Positions 1 to 7,548 of a stretch of DNA of 64,000 nt are shown here, in pieces (the first letter of the stretch is position 1; each line of letters opens with the position of its first letter). The position numbers and the translations under genes are program-made. This stretch comes from DATGKG01 sp963783145 (lineage in GTDB: Bacteria > Desulfobacterota > Binatia > Binatales > Binataceae): assembly GCA_963783145.1 (NCBI GenBank), contig CAWAMM010000003.1, positions 124,001 to 188,000 of the forward strand. Reading direction: 5' to 3'. A model generated the notes under the pieces. That model ran no database searches. It had not been told where the DNA came from and saw only the letters and a program-made list of their open reading frames with translations.

Positions 1-663
1 TGCCCAGAGGAAGCTTCGATGGTGAGCCAATTCAAAAATCTCGCGCATCACTATTTCCATCAGCGCTCACCGGCAGATGCGAACAGTTTCTGGGGTGCAT
101 GCGGCGCGGTCCGACGAGAATTCTTTTTTGCGGCGGGCGAATTCGATGAGAAACGCTTCAAACTGCCCTCGATCGAGGACGTCGAGCTCGGCTATCGGAT
201 GATCGATCAGGGCGTGCGGATCGTTCTCGATCCGGAATTGCAGGTAAAGCATCTCAAAAAATGGACGCTCGCGTCGCTGGTCGCGACCGACGTGACCCGC
301 CGCGCGATCCCATGGACGTTGCTATCGATGGAGCGGCGCCACCTGCAAAAGGATCTGAACTTCACCTACGATCAGCGCATCGCCGCGATGGTGAGCGTCG
401 CGATGGTGGCGCTGCTTCCTTTCGCGATCGCGAAGCCGCGTCTATGGATTCTCCTCGGCGCGCTGCTGCTTGTCGCCTACCGGCTCAACCGAGGTCTCTT
501 CAGGTTGTTGCGCGCCCGCGGCGGCATGCGCCTGATGCTCGGCGGTTTTTTTCTGCAGCAACTCTACTATTTGTATTCTCTGTTCGGTCTCGCGGTTGGG
601 ATGGCGATCTATTTCCTTCGCTCACGGTCCGGCCGTCAGCATCAAACGCTCAAGCAAACCTGA
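1..663 (+). CDS. Glycosyltransferase family 2, C-terminal part (5' end outside window)
   Basis: The reading frame is open from base 1, so the start lies upstream. The visible part keeps the second half of a GT-A domain: WGACGAVRREFF, then an FDE and EDVELGYRM stretch that matches the ED-containing acceptor/catalytic-base region of family 2 enzymes (sugar transfer from a nucleotide sugar). About three hydrophobic segments follow (roughly residues 125-160 and 175-205 of the visible part), so the enzyme is probably membrane anchored and acts on a lipid-linked acceptor or surface polysaccharide. The acceptor cannot be told from this fragment. The gene ends 31 bases before a tRNA remnant, so it borders the small integrative element that follows. 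The family call is fairly sure; the specific role is unknown. Confidence 0.75.
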   Translation, partial: CPEEASMVSQFKNLAHHYFHQRSPADANSFWGACGAVRREFFFAAGEFDEKRFKLPSIEDVELGYRMIDQGVRIVLDPELQVKHLKKWTLASLVATDVTRRAIPWTLLSMERRHLQKDLNFTYDQRIAAMVSVAMVALLPFAIAKPRLWILLGALLLVAYRLNRGLFRLLRARGGMRLMLGGFFLQQLYYLYSLFGLAVGMAIYFLRSRSGRQHQTLKQT

Positions 664-693
664 GAGCCTGGAACACTTTCAGCAAGAATATTC

Positions 694-742
694 GACCCCA
701 GCGGGAGTCGAACCTCCGTTCCCGACGCGGGAGGACGGGTGT
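694..742 (-). pseudogene. 3' fragment of a tRNA-Glu-like gene (probable att copy)
   Basis: On the minus strand this stretch reads as the anticodon-arm and T-arm half of a tRNA. Its first 21 bases (694-714) are identical to the acceptor/T-arm end of the intact tRNA-Glu at 3255-3275, and the similarity then fades through the anticodon arm to about 742. There is no D-arm, 5' acceptor strand or CCA. A duplicated tRNA 3' end is what tyrosine-recombinase elements leave when they insert into a tRNA gene, so I read this as the distal attachment site of the element at 694-3275. It could also be an old tRNA duplication. Confidence 0.6.
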
Positions 743-924
743 CGAGGCGGGCCACCGGGGCGCGTTTCGAAGAAATGCGCGAAGGTCCTGTCGCTAGAGG
801 TTTTTGGCGCGCACGCAGGCGATGAGCACAAGAATGGGCGCGGGCTCAATCGCGGAAAAATCTGTTTGGTTTTGTTCACACGAAGCGCTTCCGGGAGATT
901 CACAAAAACGATAGAACCGAAGCG

Positions 925-1551
925 ATGCCGCCCAACAGAATCGCGAGATTTTTAGATTGGTTGAGCACCGACGGCGAGCCTCCTTTTCTGTTTTCCGAGG
1001 AGGACGAACTCGACATTGAGGAGGTCAATCGACGGCTCGACTGCTGTTCTGACGAATTCGCCCGTGAGGCCTACACCTTCGGGATCCTGATGCTGGAGGA
1101 AATCAATCGACGATTCGAATATCTCGATAGAAAGGCCACGAACCTAGCCGGCTTCGCAGGTGCGATCGCTGCGATCTTGGTTTCTGGGCTAGGCGGATGG
1201 TCGAAAGCGCTGAGTCCCATAGTGCTTTCGGTGGTCATGACTGCGGCCGACATAGCGCTCGTCGGAGCCGGCATCGCCCTACTGACCACTTCGATTTCGA
1301 GCGCAGGCTGGATGAGCCCTCAGGATTGGCTGCGTTCGGACTTTCTAAATAAACCGGCAGAAGAGCTTAAGCGATACTGGATAAGCTGCTTCTACATGTC
1401 GCGCCAATCATTGCGCACTAGCTGCGACCGAAAAGCGGCCATGCTCAGCAAGGCAGAATATGCCTTGATGGTTGCGGGGCTGATGCTATTGATCGCGCTT
1501 CTGTATGCTGGACGGCAGACCGCCCTTCTTCATGGGCTCCAATCGCGGTAG
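925..1551 (+). CDS. Lone transmembrane protein resembling Pycsar/SLATT-type effectors
   Basis: This 208-residue protein has an acidic, helical N-terminus (residues 1-65) and a helical pair around residues 70-125. That pair opens with RFEYLDRKATNLAGFAGAIA, a charged helix running straight into a membrane helix. A third membrane segment near residues 175-196 follows a second charged KAAMLSKAEYAL stretch. This arrangement resembles the PycTM/SLATT class of small membrane effectors, which are thought to perforate the inner membrane when an alarm nucleotide is sensed. No nucleotide cyclase is next to it, so a defence role is only a guess. It sits inside the tRNA-Glu element, which suits cargo. The start was chosen as the first ATG of the frame; no strong ribosome binding site is obvious. 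Confidence 0.55.
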   Translation: MPPNRIARFLDWLSTDGEPPFLFSEEDELDIEEVNRRLDCCSDEFAREAYTFGILMLEEINRRFEYLDRKATNLAGFAGAIAAILVSGLGGWSKALSPIVLSVVMTAADIALVGAGIALLTTSISSAGWMSPQDWLRSDFLNKPAEELKRYWISCFYMSRQSLRTSCDRKAAMLSKAEYALMVAGLMLLIALLYAGRQTALLHGLQSR

Positions 1552-1638
1552 TGGCCTGCTCGTCGTCGGAGCTGGCGCCGGTCGAGGAGTACTCTGACTA
1601 TTCTGATTTCCGTTATTTCCGTCGTTGTTTTCGGGCAT
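1486..1638 (-). CDS. Possible 50-residue Pro/Asn-rich protein
   Basis: A short frame begins MPENNDGNNGNQNS and continues rich in Pro, Thr and Arg. It overlaps the 3' end of the membrane-protein gene on the other strand and lies downstream of the 311-residue gene. No recognised domain and no good ribosome binding site are visible, so it may not be expressed. Confidence 0.15.
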   Translation of the reverse strand: MPENNDGNNGNQNSQSTPRPAPAPTTSRPLPRLEPMKKGGLPSSIQKRDQ

Positions 1639-1797
1639 CGCAACGACACTATACCTCAATCGCAGGTCGGCGGTAACCCGGTTCCCGCGTAGGCAAAATC
1701 CGCTGAAGCCGCCCCGTGCCGGCGAGGAAGTACCTGCGAGGCGGGATGGCAAGAACCTGGCTCAACGCTCCTATCTACTCAAATCGTTCGCGAGTCT

Positions 1798-2733
1798 TTA
1801 GCCTGGATTCAATACCGGTACCGCATCCAGTTCGAGCGTGAGGGACGGCACGGTGACAGACAGTACCGATCCCGCCAGGCTTCGAGGCCAGCCCGCGGCG
1901 TCGACTTGATTCAGCACAGCAACGTACAACAAGCACTCGTATGATGGATCGAGGCCGTTTAGTCGGGTTGACAAAAAGGCACCGGGGTTGGATCCCCAGT
2001 TAAAATTGAACTGGTTAAAGACGAACCACGGCATCGGACTATTAAATAATGAGCGCGACCCAAGCCACTCGGTGGAATCGCCTTGCCGGGCGGAGATTTC
2101 GAGCCATGCGGTTCCGGCAGTAGTTGCGCCGGGCTCGAGGCAATTTATCCACCATTCGAAGAATGATGCCGGACTGGCCGAGAGGCTTAAATTCGCGTTT
2201 GCCCACGGCGACCGAAAGTAGATGCCCATTTCGCTGTATACGTTGCCACTGCTTTCGGCTTTATAGTCCGTAACGGCGCTATTACTGATCTGCCCGGTAT
2301 CCTTATTCGCAGACCCGCTCAATGTAGGGTTGCCGATAATGGAATCCCAGGCGGGGAGATTGTACAGGGTAAACGCGTAATCGAACGGCGGCGTAACCGT
2401 TGCGCCAATTCTGCCGGCGATAATCCCGCTCGATTCGGCTCGCACCGCCGGACCGGCGAGCTTTTGCTTGGCCAGGTCTTTATGAATTTTAAGGATGGCG
2501 TCCTGCGCTCGGGTTAGTTGCTGTTGATTGCCGGTCTTCTGTGATTTCTGAATCTCGCTCCAGTACTTCGCATATTGCTTTTGAATCGCGTAGCCTTCCT
2601 TGGAGCGGCCCGTGAGTCCGCGTTTGACATAGGCGATGCGCTGCTGAAGCAATGCGTCCGGCATAGGTTTGCCGACTCCTAAAAACTCCAATGCCTGATC
2701 CCGTGACCGAATTTCCTTATTCTTGTCGCGCAA
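1798..2733 (-). CDS. Unknown 311-residue protein with a beta-rich C-terminal half
   Basis: I do not recognise this protein. Residues 1-95 are charged and predicted helical (many Lys, Gln and Arg, e.g. QKQYAKYWSEIQKSQKTG). Residues 100-311 are rich in Gly, Ser, aromatic residues and alternating hydrophobics (FFEWWINCLEPG, WFVFNQFNFNWG), as in secreted or structural beta-sandwich proteins. There is no signal peptide. Base composition is visibly less GC-rich than in the flanking genes, in line with its place inside the tRNA-Glu element. A virion-like or extracellular structural role is possible but unsupported. The start is the first ATG; the region upstream is gene-poor. Confidence 0.5.
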   Translation of the reverse strand: MRDKNKEIRSRDQALEFLGVGKPMPDALLQQRIAYVKRGLTGRSKEGYAIQKQYAKYWSEIQKSQKTGNQQQLTRAQDAILKIHKDLAKQKLAGPAVRAESSGIIAGRIGATVTPPFDYAFTLYNLPAWDSIIGNPTLSGSANKDTGQISNSAVTDYKAESSGNVYSEMGIYFRSPWANANLSLSASPASFFEWWINCLEPGATTAGTAWLEISARQGDSTEWLGSRSLFNSPMPWFVFNQFNFNWGSNPGAFLSTRLNGLDPSYECLLYVAVLNQVDAAGWPRSLAGSVLSVTVPSLTLELDAVPVLNPG

Positions 2734-3250
2734 GTCTGTAACCTCTCGATTTGAAGATCAGTGCTGCACTCACTGCTCCGGGACCCTGCTCTCGGTGGAG
2801 AACTGCTCGCGGCCCTGCTTGCACCGGATATCGTTATCGCGTCTAGCGCGGTACTCCCAACTGTATTTAGCGACCGTTTCCGTGTAAGTATAGGGTTGAG
2901 AAGTAGCCTCCAACCAACTGCCACCTTGAAGGTTCCGGCTTGTACATAATTGGTAAAGAGAGTGGACGCAGCGGATTGGTCGCGACCGCTCCGACGTTCA
3001 ATTGACCTTCTCAATTCATCCAGGGTTGGTTCGCTAAACCGCTGGCCGCCCTCACTACCTTTCGGGTTTTCACCGCGAGTCCGTTTTCACGAAAAGCAGG
3101 TCATTGACAGCCGGGCTTTTTTCCAAGCTTTCCACCTACGTCCAGACTTTCCATTGATGACCGTCCACCCGCGTCCATCGCGGTGGCTGTCAGATGGCTG
3201 TCAACAATGCCTTTAAGGCATCCGCGAAGCTGAAAAGTACTGGATTTTGT
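2734..3250. other. Gene-poor end of the tRNA-Glu element with iterated motifs
   Basis: No convincing intact gene. On the minus strand one frame stays open for about 75 codons and stops at 2770-2772; it includes TVAKYSWEYRARRDND and may be a gene remnant, but lacks a start. Nearer the tRNA there are three copies of GACAGCC (3106-3112 plus; 3185-3191 and 3196-3202 minus), three CGTCCA words between 3139 and 3180, and a perfect 15-bp palindrome at 3207-3221. This is the sort of layout seen at recombinase arm sites. Confidence 0.4.
3185..3221. repeat. Tandem TGGCTGTCA motif and palindrome next to attachment site
   Basis: TGGCTGTCA occurs twice, 11 bases apart (3184-3192 and 3195-3203), so the copies face the same side of the helix. 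They are followed by the palindrome ATGCCTTTAAGGCAT at 3207-3221. The spacing and closeness to the tRNA-Glu 3' end suggest recombinase or directionality-factor binding sites; function is inferred. Confidence 0.35.
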
Positions 3251-3325
3251 TGGTGACCCCAGCGGGAGTCGAACCCGCGTTACCGACGTGAGAGGCCGGT
3301 GTCCTAACCACTAGACGATAGGGCC
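3251..3325 (-). tRNA. tRNA-Glu (anticodon CUC)
   Basis: Complete cloverleaf on the minus strand: acceptor GGCCCTA pairs with TGGGGTC using two G-U pairs, the anticodon arm CCGGC/GTCGG encloses the loop CTCTCAC, the T-loop TTCGACT is normal, and the discriminator A is followed by an encoded CCA (3251-3253). The anticodon CUC reads GAG. Its last 21 bases before the CCA are duplicated at 694-714, which marks this gene as an integration target. A tRNA-Gln lies 20 bases upstream on the same strand, so the two are probably cotranscribed. Confidence 0.93.
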
Positions 3326-3345
3326 CTACAACAAATGGGGTTGGT

Positions 3346-3421
3346 TGGCTGAGGAGGAAGGACTCGAACCTTCAATCGCCTGATCCAGAGTCAGGTGGCT
3401 TGCCAATTAGCCGACTCCTCA
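3346..3421 (-). tRNA. tRNA-Gln (anticodon CUG)
   Basis: Complete cloverleaf on the minus strand: acceptor TGAGGAG pairs with CTCCTCA, the anticodon stem CCTGA/TCAGG encloses the loop CTCTGGA with anticodon CUG, the T-arm holds TTCGAGT, the discriminator is G, and CCA is encoded (3346-3348). It reads CAG. It precedes tRNA-Glu by 20 bases in the direction of transcription. Confidence 0.93.
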
Positions 3422-3482
3422 GCACCGGAATCAAACTATAGCCAGCACCGCGCGATGGTAAAAGGGCCTCGCGCGAACACCT

Positions 3483-4019
3483 TTAATGCGCGGCGCTTTT
3501 GCGCAACTCCTCCGCGTGACGATTTACCAGTTCATCACATCGCCGCAGCAGCTCCGGATCCTGCGAGTTCTGCTCGATCATATAACTGAGCTCCCCGAGA
3601 TCATGCACCAGGAGCCGCAGGCAGCGCTCATATTCATCCGATTTCAGTGCCTTGAGGAGATCCGCGACCAGGTCCTCGAGCTCGGTCTCTTCCACCTCCA
3701 GCGCGATTCTAAGCGCCTGCTCGAGCGAGAGTCCCGGCTTCGCACGATTTTCAAAATCCGCGTGAAGCTTTTGCAGGCGCCCGATAGTCGCATCATCGAG
3801 CGAGACCGGACTTGGCTGATCGAGTTTCCCTTCCAGATTCAACACCGTGCTGACGAGGTCCAGGGCGCCGACGTGACGCGCCTCGTCGCGCGCCATCCCG
3901 AACCAGAATTCATGCAACGCGCTATCGCTCGTAAACACCTTCGCGAAGCTCGCATAGAGCGCCATGCTCTGTTTTTCCAGAGCGATGGTGGTATCGAGTA
4001 CTTCGCGGGTCGTCGGCAT
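3483..4019 (-). CDS. Ferritin-like (rubrerythrin-type) di-iron protein
   Basis: This 178-residue, nearly all-helical protein carries the carboxylate/His pattern of a ferritin-like four-helix bundle: Glu15 in IALEKQSMALY, Glu46 and His49 in MARDEARHV, an acidic VEETELEDL near residue 109, and His near residue 139 in LVHDLGEL. Such proteins bind a di-iron site and act in iron handling or peroxide defence in the cytoplasm. The rubredoxin domain of true rubrerythrins is absent. It stands alone, downstream of the PhyH gene on the same strand, with tRNA genes beyond its end. Fold assignment is good; the exact reaction is unknown. Confidence 0.7.
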   Translation of the reverse strand: MPTTREVLDTTIALEKQSMALYASFAKVFTSDSALHEFWFGMARDEARHVGALDLVSTVLNLEGKLDQPSPVSLDDATIGRLQKLHADFENRAKPGLSLEQALRIALEVEETELEDLVADLLKALKSDEYERCLRLLVHDLGELSYMIEQNSQDPELLRRCDELVNRHAEELRKSAAH

Positions 4020-4103
4020 GGTCCTTTATTTGCGCGCATGACGCGCGCATGGGCGAATATATCGCGCGCGAGGCAACTCCGCCAACGGCTATCCGTCAGG
4101 CAC

Positions 4104-4967
4104 TTATTTTACGTTGGGCAGGGCGCCGTGGAGGTTGAGCCGTTCGAGGACCGGCGTAAGAGGAAACCCTGGCGGCTTCGGCAAGTCGCCGATGGCTCGC
4201 GGCCACACCAGCGGCGTCAAGTCGCTATCGATCGCTTCGCCAACCTTGATGCCCGGGCGATCGACGCTCGGATGTACATAGGGTTTGGTCCGCGTGGCGC
4301 CATCGCGAAAATAGATCATCGTATGGACGCGGCGGCGACGATCGCTTTTGTTCGCCATCGCAAGATGAACCGTCAGCCCGTGATGAAACGCGACACTCCC
4401 GCGAGGCACCTCGACATAAATCGGCGGGATCGCCGCAATCGCGGGCTCTTCCAGAATCTTCACGGTCTCATCGGCAGCGAAGATGTTGATGAACTTTTTC
4501 ACGCCGACGCGATGCGAGCCGGGTACGTAGCCCATGCATCCGTTCTCGCGCGACGAACCATCGAACGGAATCCATGCGGTGAGGGTGTCGATCTCATCCA
4601 TTGGCCAGTAAGGCTGATCCTGATGGGGCTCGGTGTAGCGTCCGCCCGCATCTTTGTAGAGTGCCTGATCGTGCCACAGGCGCAGGCGCGCGACGCCAAT
4701 CAGCGCCGCGGCAGCCTCGGAGATTTTCGGATGAAAGGTCAGCGGCAGGACCTCGGGATAGTCCTCCCACAGATTGATGCATTGGGTGAACGATTGCTCG
4801 TAGAGGGATTTTTCCGCGAGCGCGCGAGTGTCGCTGCGCTTGCGACCCGCAACCGCGCGGTCGACGGCCGCGCCGAATTTTTCCAGCGCGCCCGGTGTCA
4901 ATAATCCGTCAACGACGACAAACCCATCATGACGGAATCTCTCGACCTGCGCGGAACTAACCAACAT
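4104..4967 (-). CDS. Phytanoyl-CoA dioxygenase (PhyH) family Fe(II)/2-oxoglutarate oxygenase
   Basis: This protein is typical in length for the PhyH family (288 residues) and starts LVSSAQVERFRHDGFVVVDG, the usual N-terminal helix and strand. The double-stranded beta-helix carries the iron triad: His and Asp in EPHQDQPYWPMD and a distal His in HHGLTVHLAMAN, followed by the Arg-containing strand RRRVHTMIYF that holds 2-oxoglutarate. The enzymes hydroxylate lipids or small metabolites; the substrate here is unknown. I chose the ATG at 4967 because the longer frame to 5111 would translate the Fur-box-like site. It diverges from the multicopper oxidase, with that site in between, so iron-linked control is plausible. 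Confidence 0.8.
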   Translation of the reverse strand: MLVSSAQVERFRHDGFVVVDGLLTPGALEKFGAAVDRAVAGRKRSDTRALAEKSLYEQSFTQCINLWEDYPEVLPLTFHPKISEAAAALIGVARLRLWHDQALYKDAGGRYTEPHQDQPYWPMDEIDTLTAWIPFDGSSRENGCMGYVPGSHRVGVKKFINIFAADETVKILEEPAIAAIPPIYVEVPRGSVAFHHGLTVHLAMANKSDRRRRVHTMIYFRDGATRTKPYVHPSVDRPGIKVGEAIDSDLTPLVWPRAIGDLPKPPGFPLTPVLERLNLHGALPNVK

Positions 4968-5059
4968 TCGACGCTCACTTCCCCTTCGCAACGACTCGGA
5001 AAGAGACGATAGCTGAGCCGCCGATGAGCGGGCAAACCAGCGCTTGGCATCGATTATTT

Positions 5060-5078
5060 GATAACGATTCTCATTATC
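5060..5078. promoter_or_regulatory. Fur-box-like palindrome between phyH and multicopper oxidase
   Basis: The 19 bases GATAACGATTCTCATTATC match the classical Fur box GATAATGATAATCATTATC at 16 of 19 positions. The site lies 53 bases upstream of the multicopper oxidase start and 92 bases upstream of the phyH start, in an AT-rich pocket that stands out against the GC-rich surroundings. Iron-dependent repression of one or both genes is inferred. Confidence 0.6.
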
Positions 5079-5130
5079 ATTGAACTCAAATCTCAATTGG
5101 GGCATCATCAACGGGTGTTAGGAGAGATGA

Positions 5131-6960
5131 ATGCCCAATAAAGTGCCTCTACGACGTGCGTACAACCTCAAGCATCAAACACCTCTCAGGTCCGTCGCGG
5201 CCGCTGGCGCCTTTCTTATCGCATCGTTCGGATGGCTCTGCGGACCCGTTCTAGCCCAACCCGCGAATCCCTGCGCTCGCTTCGCCTCCGGCAGCCTCGT
5301 CCAGGATCCGCCGGCGCTGGTCAGCCAGAACGGGACTCTGACCGTCAACCTCACGTACAACACCGGCGTCGATGCGAACGGGATGACGCTCTATTGCTTC
5401 ACCACTCCCGAGGGCGATGAGTCACCAACCCTCTACGTCAATCCGGGCGACACTCTGATCGTCAATGTGAAGAACAATTTGCCGGCTCCGGTCTCCGCCA
5501 ACGCGATGAAAATGTCGACCGGGCCGGCGGACACGGTGTGTGGAGATCCAACGATGGATGCTTCGTCGGTCAACCTTCACTACCACGGCACCAACACGCC
5601 GCCCACCTGCCATGCCGATGAAGTGATCCACACCATGATCAATTCGGGCCAGACCTTCACCTATACGGTTCCGTTTCCGACCGACGAGCCGCCCGGCCTG
5701 TATTGGTACCACCCCCACATCCACGGACTTTCTGAGAAGGCGGTCCAGGGTGGAGCGTCGGGCGCGATCATCGTCAAGGGCGTACAAAATATTCAACCGA
5801 AGGTTGCGGGATTAAATTCGCGCGTCCTGGTGATCCGGGATCAGCCGGTTCCGCAGTCCGCGATGACTGGCGATCCGAATCAGATTCCCGCATGGGACGT
5901 GTCGCTGAATTACGTGCCGATTCTGTATCCGAGCTATCAGCCGGCATTGATCAAGATGGGTGCGAAGGAGAGGCAATTCTGGCGCGTGGTCAATGCTTCG
6001 GCCGATACCATCATCGATTTGCAGCTCAAGTACGACAAGCAGGTGCAGACGCTCCAGGTGGTGTCGCTTGATGGCGTGCCGACCGGATCGCAGGACGGCT
6101 CACGCAAGGGCAAAATCGTCAATCGCAAGGACATTCTGCTTCCGCCCGCAGCGCGCGCCGAGTTCATCGTTGTCGGTCCATCGCCCAACGTGAAGAGTGC
6201 GATACTCTCGACGCTCAGTGTTAATACCGGCCCCGACGGCGACCTCGATCCGACGCGTCCGCTGGCGCAGATCGGTCTCGTGAGCCCCGATGGAACCTCA
6301 TCTGCGGCCGCCACGCTGAGTAAGCTCGAAGGCGCCGCGCCGGTTTCGCTCATGCCGCAGGTATCGGGCGCGCCAGGGCCGCAACGCTTCGAAGGGCTGG
6401 CCACCGCGAAGGTGACCGCGAAGCGCAAGCTCTATTTCTCTGAGTTTATACCCGCCGAGGGCGAGCCGACGTTCTTCATTACGGTTGATGGTGCCACGCC
6501 GGTAGCGTTCAGCCCCGACAATCCGCCCGCGATCACGACTACCCAGGGCTCGGTCGAAGATTGGACCATCGAGAACCGCAGTGGAGAGAATCACGAATTT
6601 CACATTCATCAGATTCACTTCCTGCTCCTGGCGCGCAATGGTAACCCGGTGCTCGCCGGCCAGAGTCAGTATCTCGATATGGTCAATATCCCGTTCTGGA
6701 AGGGCAAAGGACCCTATCCGAGCGTGAAGGTGCGGATGGATTTTCGCGGCCCCGACATCGGTGACTTCGTCTATCACTGCCACATCCTGGAGCACGAGGA
6801 TAACGGCATGATGGCGATCATCCGCGTGCTTCCGGGAACCGGCGCGACCGGGCGGCCCTCCACGTCGGCACATCCGGCCAAACAAGCTGCAATTCTCGCC
6901 CCCGCATCGGAGGGGGCGTCATCACAGGCGGGAGTAAAACTGGTCACGCTCGCGAAGTGA
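5131..6960 (+). CDS. Secreted multicopper oxidase
   Basis: This 609-residue protein has a long N-terminal signal region (hydrophobic stretch about residues 22-42, ending in VLAQ), so it is periplasmic or exported. All four copper-binding motifs of the laccase/ferroxidase family are present: HYHGTN near residue 150, HPHIHG near 194, HEFHIHQIHF near 488 and HCHILEHEDNGMM near 549. It should therefore hold a type 1 copper plus the trinuclear cluster and oxidise a metal ion or phenol with reduction of oxygen to water. A GGAGA ribosome binding site lies six bases before the ATG. The Fur-box-like site just upstream hints at ferroxidase or siderophore-related work. A hairpin terminator follows. Confidence 0.88.
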   Translation: MPNKVPLRRAYNLKHQTPLRSVAAAGAFLIASFGWLCGPVLAQPANPCARFASGSLVQDPPALVSQNGTLTVNLTYNTGVDANGMTLYCFTTPEGDESPTLYVNPGDTLIVNVKNNLPAPVSANAMKMSTGPADTVCGDPTMDASSVNLHYHGTNTPPTCHADEVIHTMINSGQTFTYTVPFPTDEPPGLYWYHPHIHGLSEKAVQGGASGAIIVKGVQNIQPKVAGLNSRVLVIRDQPVPQSAMTGDPNQIPAWDVSLNYVPILYPSYQPALIKMGAKERQFWRVVNASADTIIDLQLKYDKQVQTLQVVSLDGVPTGSQDGSRKGKIVNRKDILLPPAARAEFIVVGPSPNVKSAILSTLSVNTGPDGDLDPTRPLAQIGLVSPDGTSSAAATLSKLEGAAPVSLMPQVSGAPGPQRFEGLATAKVTAKRKLYFSEFIPAEGEPTFFITVDGATPVAFSPDNPPAITTTQGSVEDWTIENRSGENHEFHIHQIHFLLLARNGNPVLAGQSQYLDMVNIPFWKGKGPYPSVKVRMDFRGPDIGDFVYHCHILEHEDNGMMAIIRVLPGTGATGRPSTSAHPAKQAAILAPASEGASSQAGVKLVTLAK

Positions 6961-6982
6961 TTCTAGCGAGGACTGACAGTGG

Positions 6983-7019
6983 CGGCGGCTCGCTCCAACG
7001 GGGGGCAGCCGCCGTTTTT
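6983..7019 (+). terminator. Intrinsic terminator after the multicopper oxidase
   Basis: An 8-bp GC stem (6983-6990 with 7007-7014) is followed by five T residues at 7015-7019, ending transcription of the oxidase before the convergent MarR gene. Confidence 0.7.
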
Positions 7020-7025
7020 GGTTGA

Positions 7026-7487
7026 TTAGTCAGAGCTTGCGGCTACTCGATCGAGCAATTGCGCCGCGATCTGAAGCATCGCGCGTTCGGAGGAAGTCAG
7101 CGTTTTGGCGATCGCACGCCCCAACCATGCCTCCTGATCGAGCGCGTTACGATGCAGAAATTGAATCCCTCTCGGTGTGATCAGCAGCCGCGCGCGGCGC
7201 AGATCGGCTTTGTCCTGGGCGCGGCTGATGAATTTTTCTTGCTCCAGCCGCGCAAGGATACGGGTCAGCGACTGCGGCTGCAGGCGCTCGCTCTCCGCCA
7301 GCTCGCCCGCCGAGATTGGGCCGTGCTCGAAGATGCAGGCCAGCGAGCTGTAGGCCGACAACCCGATGCGCATGTCGCCACGCGCCGCACGCATCCGGCG
7401 CTGCAGCCGGGTAATCCCGGCGCGCAGCGCTCGCGCCTCCGCGGTGAGATCAGCCTTGTCGTTGGATTCTTGATTTAGTACGCTCAT
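7026..7487 (-). CDS. MarR-family transcriptional regulator
   Basis: This 153-residue protein has the winged helix-turn-helix layout of MarR regulators. The recognition part reads GPISAGELAESERLQPQSLTRILARLEQEKFI and is followed by the wing RAQDKADLRRARLLITPRG, with the conserved Asp-x-Arg of the family, then a C-terminal dimer helix. It would bind DNA as a dimer and release it on binding a small phenolic or lipophilic ligand. I start it at 7487 (MSVLNQES) rather than at an upstream in-frame codon, because this ATG sits inside a palindrome that looks like its own operator. It is divergent from a GT39-type gene, which may be its target. Confidence 0.82.
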   Translation of the reverse strand: MSVLNQESNDKADLTAEARALRAGITRLQRRMRAARGDMRIGLSAYSSLACIFEHGPISAGELAESERLQPQSLTRILARLEQEKFISRAQDKADLRRARLLITPRGIQFLHRNALDQEAWLGRAIAKTLTSSERAMLQIAAQLLDRVAASSD

Positions 7488-7494
7488 GTGTACT
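7477..7494. promoter_or_regulatory. Candidate MarR operator at the regulator's own start
   Basis: AGTAC (7477-7481) and GTACT (7490-7494) form an inverted repeat with an 8-base spacer, overlapping the start codon of the MarR gene and within 55 bases of the divergent gene. The placement fits autoregulation; binding is inferred. Confidence 0.35.
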
Positions 7495-7548
7495 ATTTTT
7501 CGGTGATTCATTGACACTTGTAATGCCGACGACAGAGACTCTAACGCA

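Larger units (their letters stand above)
694..3275. mobile_element. Small decayed integrative element at tRNA-Glu
   Basis: The segment is bounded by the 21-bp direct repeat at 694-714 and 3255-3275, the second copy being the 3' end of the intact tRNA-Glu gene. Inside are a lone three-helix membrane protein, an unknown 311-residue protein, little else that codes, and short iterated motifs beside the tRNA (3106-3221). No intact integrase is visible, so the element is probably immobile. The boundaries are read directly from the sequence; the integrative origin is inferred from the tRNA-end duplication and the unusual cargo. Confidence 0.5.

Noticed and set aside
2679..3014. 111-codon minus-strand frame at the end of the tRNA-Glu element
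   Set aside because: Ser/Arg-biased and overlapping the start of the 311-residue gene; another frame of the same DNA looks more protein-like but has no start.
3486..4904. 472-codon plus-strand frame
   Set aside because: It is antisense to the ferritin-like and PhyH genes, both of which have clear catalytic or ligand motifs.
4968..5111. N-terminal extension of the PhyH gene to 5111
   Set aside because: It would translate the Fur-box-like site and is not found in PhyH proteins; the ATG at 4967 fits the family start.
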